From Streptomyces zhihengii (GTDB taxonomy: Bacteria; Actinomycetota; Actinomycetes; Streptomycetales; Streptomycetaceae), in assembly GCF_016919245.1 (NCBI RefSeq), contig NZ_JAFEJA010000001.1, positions 4,082,001 to 4,146,000 of the forward strand: a stretch of DNA of 64,000 bases, read 5' to 3'. This document shows positions 62,996-64,000 of this stretch, one piece after another; position 1 is the first letter of the stretch, and each line of letters begins with the position of its first letter. The notes below the pieces were generated by a model. It did no database searches, was not told the origin of the DNA, and worked only from the letters and a program-made list of their open reading frames with translations. Position numbers and translations under genes: made by a program.

Positions 62996-64000
62996 TCAGC
63001 CGCTCAGCCGCACGGGCATGATCAGGTACTTGTAGGCCTCGTCCGCCTCGGCGTCCATCGCGGGCCGGCCGCTCAGCAGCGCGGGCTTGGTGGAGGTCGT
63101 GAAGGAGAGCTGGGCCACCGGCGAGTCGATCGCGCTGAGGCCGTCGAGGAGGAACGTCGGGTTGAAGGCGATCGAGATGTCGTCGCCCTCCAGCTCCGCG
63201 TCCACCCGCTCCACAGCCTGTGCGTCGTCGCTGGAGCCGGCCTCGAGGATCAGCACGCCCTTCTCGAAGCTCAGGCGCACCGGGGTGTTCCGCTCGGCGA
63301 CCAGGGCCACACGCTTGACGGCCTCGACGAACGGCGCGGTCTCGATCACCGCCACCGAGTTGAACTCGGTCGGGAAGAGCGTGCGGTACTTCGGCAGGTC
63401 GCCTTCGAGCAGCCGGGTGGTGGTGCGGCGGCCGGCGCCCTCGAAACCGATCAGGCCCTCACCGGCACCGGAGCCGGACAGCGCCAGGGTGACGGTGTCA
63501 CCGCTGGTCAGCGCCTTGGCGGTGTCCAGGAGCGTCTTGGCGGGCACCAGGGCGACGGCGGACGCCTCCGGGTTCTCCGGCTTCCACAGGAACTCGCGGA
63601 CCGCGAAGCGGTAGCGGTCGGTGGAGGCCAGGGTGACGGTGTCGCCCTCGATCTCGATGCGCACACCGGTGAGGACGGGCAGCGTGTCGTCGCGGCCGGC
63701 GGCGATGGCGACCTGGGCGGCGGCGGAGGCGAAGACCTCACCGGGCACGGTGCCGGTGGCCGTCGGCATCTGCGGCAGGGCCGGGTACTCCTCCACCGGC
63801 AGGGTGTGGAGGGTGAAGCGGGAGGAGCCGCAGACGACGGTCGCCCGGACACCGTCCGTGGAGATCTCCACGGGGCGGTTGGGCAGGGCGCGGCAGATGT
63901 CGGCCAGCAGGCGGCCGGAGACGAGGACGGTGCCGTCCTCGTCGATCTCGGCCTCCACGGACACCCGGGCCGAGACCTCGTAGTCGAAGCTGGAGAAGCT
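62996..64000 (-). CDS. dnaN: DNA polymerase III beta subunit (sliding clamp), 5' part outside the window
   Basis: The visible 334 residues are the last part of DnaN; about 40 N-terminal residues lie beyond 64000. The gene is in frame right to the edge (SFSSFDYEVSARV at the start of the visible part). Clamp features are VSGRLLADICRALP, LPVEEYPALPQMP, AGRDDTLPVLTGVRIE and the C-terminal YLIMPVRLSG, which closes the protein-binding pocket. The clamp tethers polymerase III to DNA. In streptomycetes dnaN flanks oriC, so the origin is expected just past the right edge. Confidence 0.98.
   Translation of the reverse strand, partial: SFSSFDYEVSARVSVEAEIDEDGTVLVSGRLLADICRALPNRPVEISTDGVRATVVCGSSRFTLHTLPVEEYPALPQMPTATGTVPGEVFASAAAQVAIAAGRDDTLPVLTGVRIEIEGDTVTLASTDRYRFAVREFLWKPENPEASAVALVPAKTLLDTAKALTSGDTVTLALSGSGAGEGLIGFEGAGRRTTTRLLEGDLPKYRTLFPTEFNSVAVIETAPFVEAVKRVALVAERNTPVRLSFEKGVLILEAGSSDDAQAVERVDAELEGDDISIAFNPTFLLDGLSAIDSPVAQLSFTTSTKPALLSGRPAMDAEADEAYKYLIMPVRLSG

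Noticed and set aside
63965-64000. oriC within the window
   Set aside because: The sequence is still inside dnaN at the right edge; the origin should be just outside.

Overview
The window is high-G+C actinobacterial chromosome, almost certainly Streptomyces. Supporting evidence: strong third-position G+C bias; many GTG starts; ATGA/GTGA stop-start overlaps; hairpin terminators that mostly lack a U-tract; and an origin-proximal order dnaN-gnd-recF-DUF721-gyrB-gyrA-DUF3566-tRNA-Ile at the right end. dnaN runs off the right edge, so oriC and dnaA should lie just beyond position 64000. Most long ORFs on the strand opposite a gene are G+C shadows and are left out.

Layout from left to right. (1) 1-6.1 kb: a secreted membrane-anchored protein, a PadR regulator with an FtsX-type ABC exporter, and the proteasome activator bpa. 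(2) 6.1-10.9 kb, minus strand: quinone oxidoreductase, TrkA-type potassium channel, moeA and a MobA-like protein. (3) 11.2-15.6 kb: a branched-chain 2-oxoacid dehydrogenase operon (bkdABC) with a divergent Lrp regulator. (4) 15.6-26.3 kb: a phenylacetate catabolism region with paaH, a TetR regulator, paaN and the paaABCDE epoxidase operon, interrupted by trmH, an HTTM gene and a DUF5819 gene. (5) 26.4-29.6 kb: rhodanese, a J-domain protein, a DUF2252 protein and tRNA-Leu. (6) 29.9-41.4 kb: the cell-wall growth and phospho-signalling cluster fhaA-fhaB-pstP-rodA-pbpA-pknB, then two class E sortases, pabA and a small membrane protein. (7) 41.5-48.3 kb: DUF881, crgA, rhomboid, cyclophilin, DUF5324, a secreted Ala-rich protein, a PAP2 phosphatase and tRNA-Ala. 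(8) 48.5-54.4 kb: a DNA-binding protein with a Ser/Thr kinase, two homologous surface proteins (one with a von Willebrand A domain), a DLW-39 protein and tRNA-Ile. (9) 54.5-64 kb: DUF3566, gyrA, gyrB, DUF721/DciA, recF, gnd and dnaN.

Regions 6 to 9 follow the order of the Mycobacterium tuberculosis origin region (fha-pstP-rodA-pbpA-pknB, trpG/pabA, DUF881, crgA, ppiA, gyrase), but no pknA copy is present here. They link peptidoglycan synthesis, polar growth and septation to Ser/Thr phosphorylation.

The most interesting signals are not genes. Three parS-type ParB sites lie at 3.2, 8.2 and 29.4 kb. DnaA-box clusters lie far from oriC at 14.95 and 42.7-42.9 kb. A shared 14-bp palindrome, ACCGA-N4-TCGGT, lies upstream of paaH/paaN, paaA and bkdA, which points to one TetR regulon covering phenylacetate and branched-chain catabolism. 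The tandem homologous surface proteins at 50.4-53.8 kb are the best candidate for an undescribed protein system.
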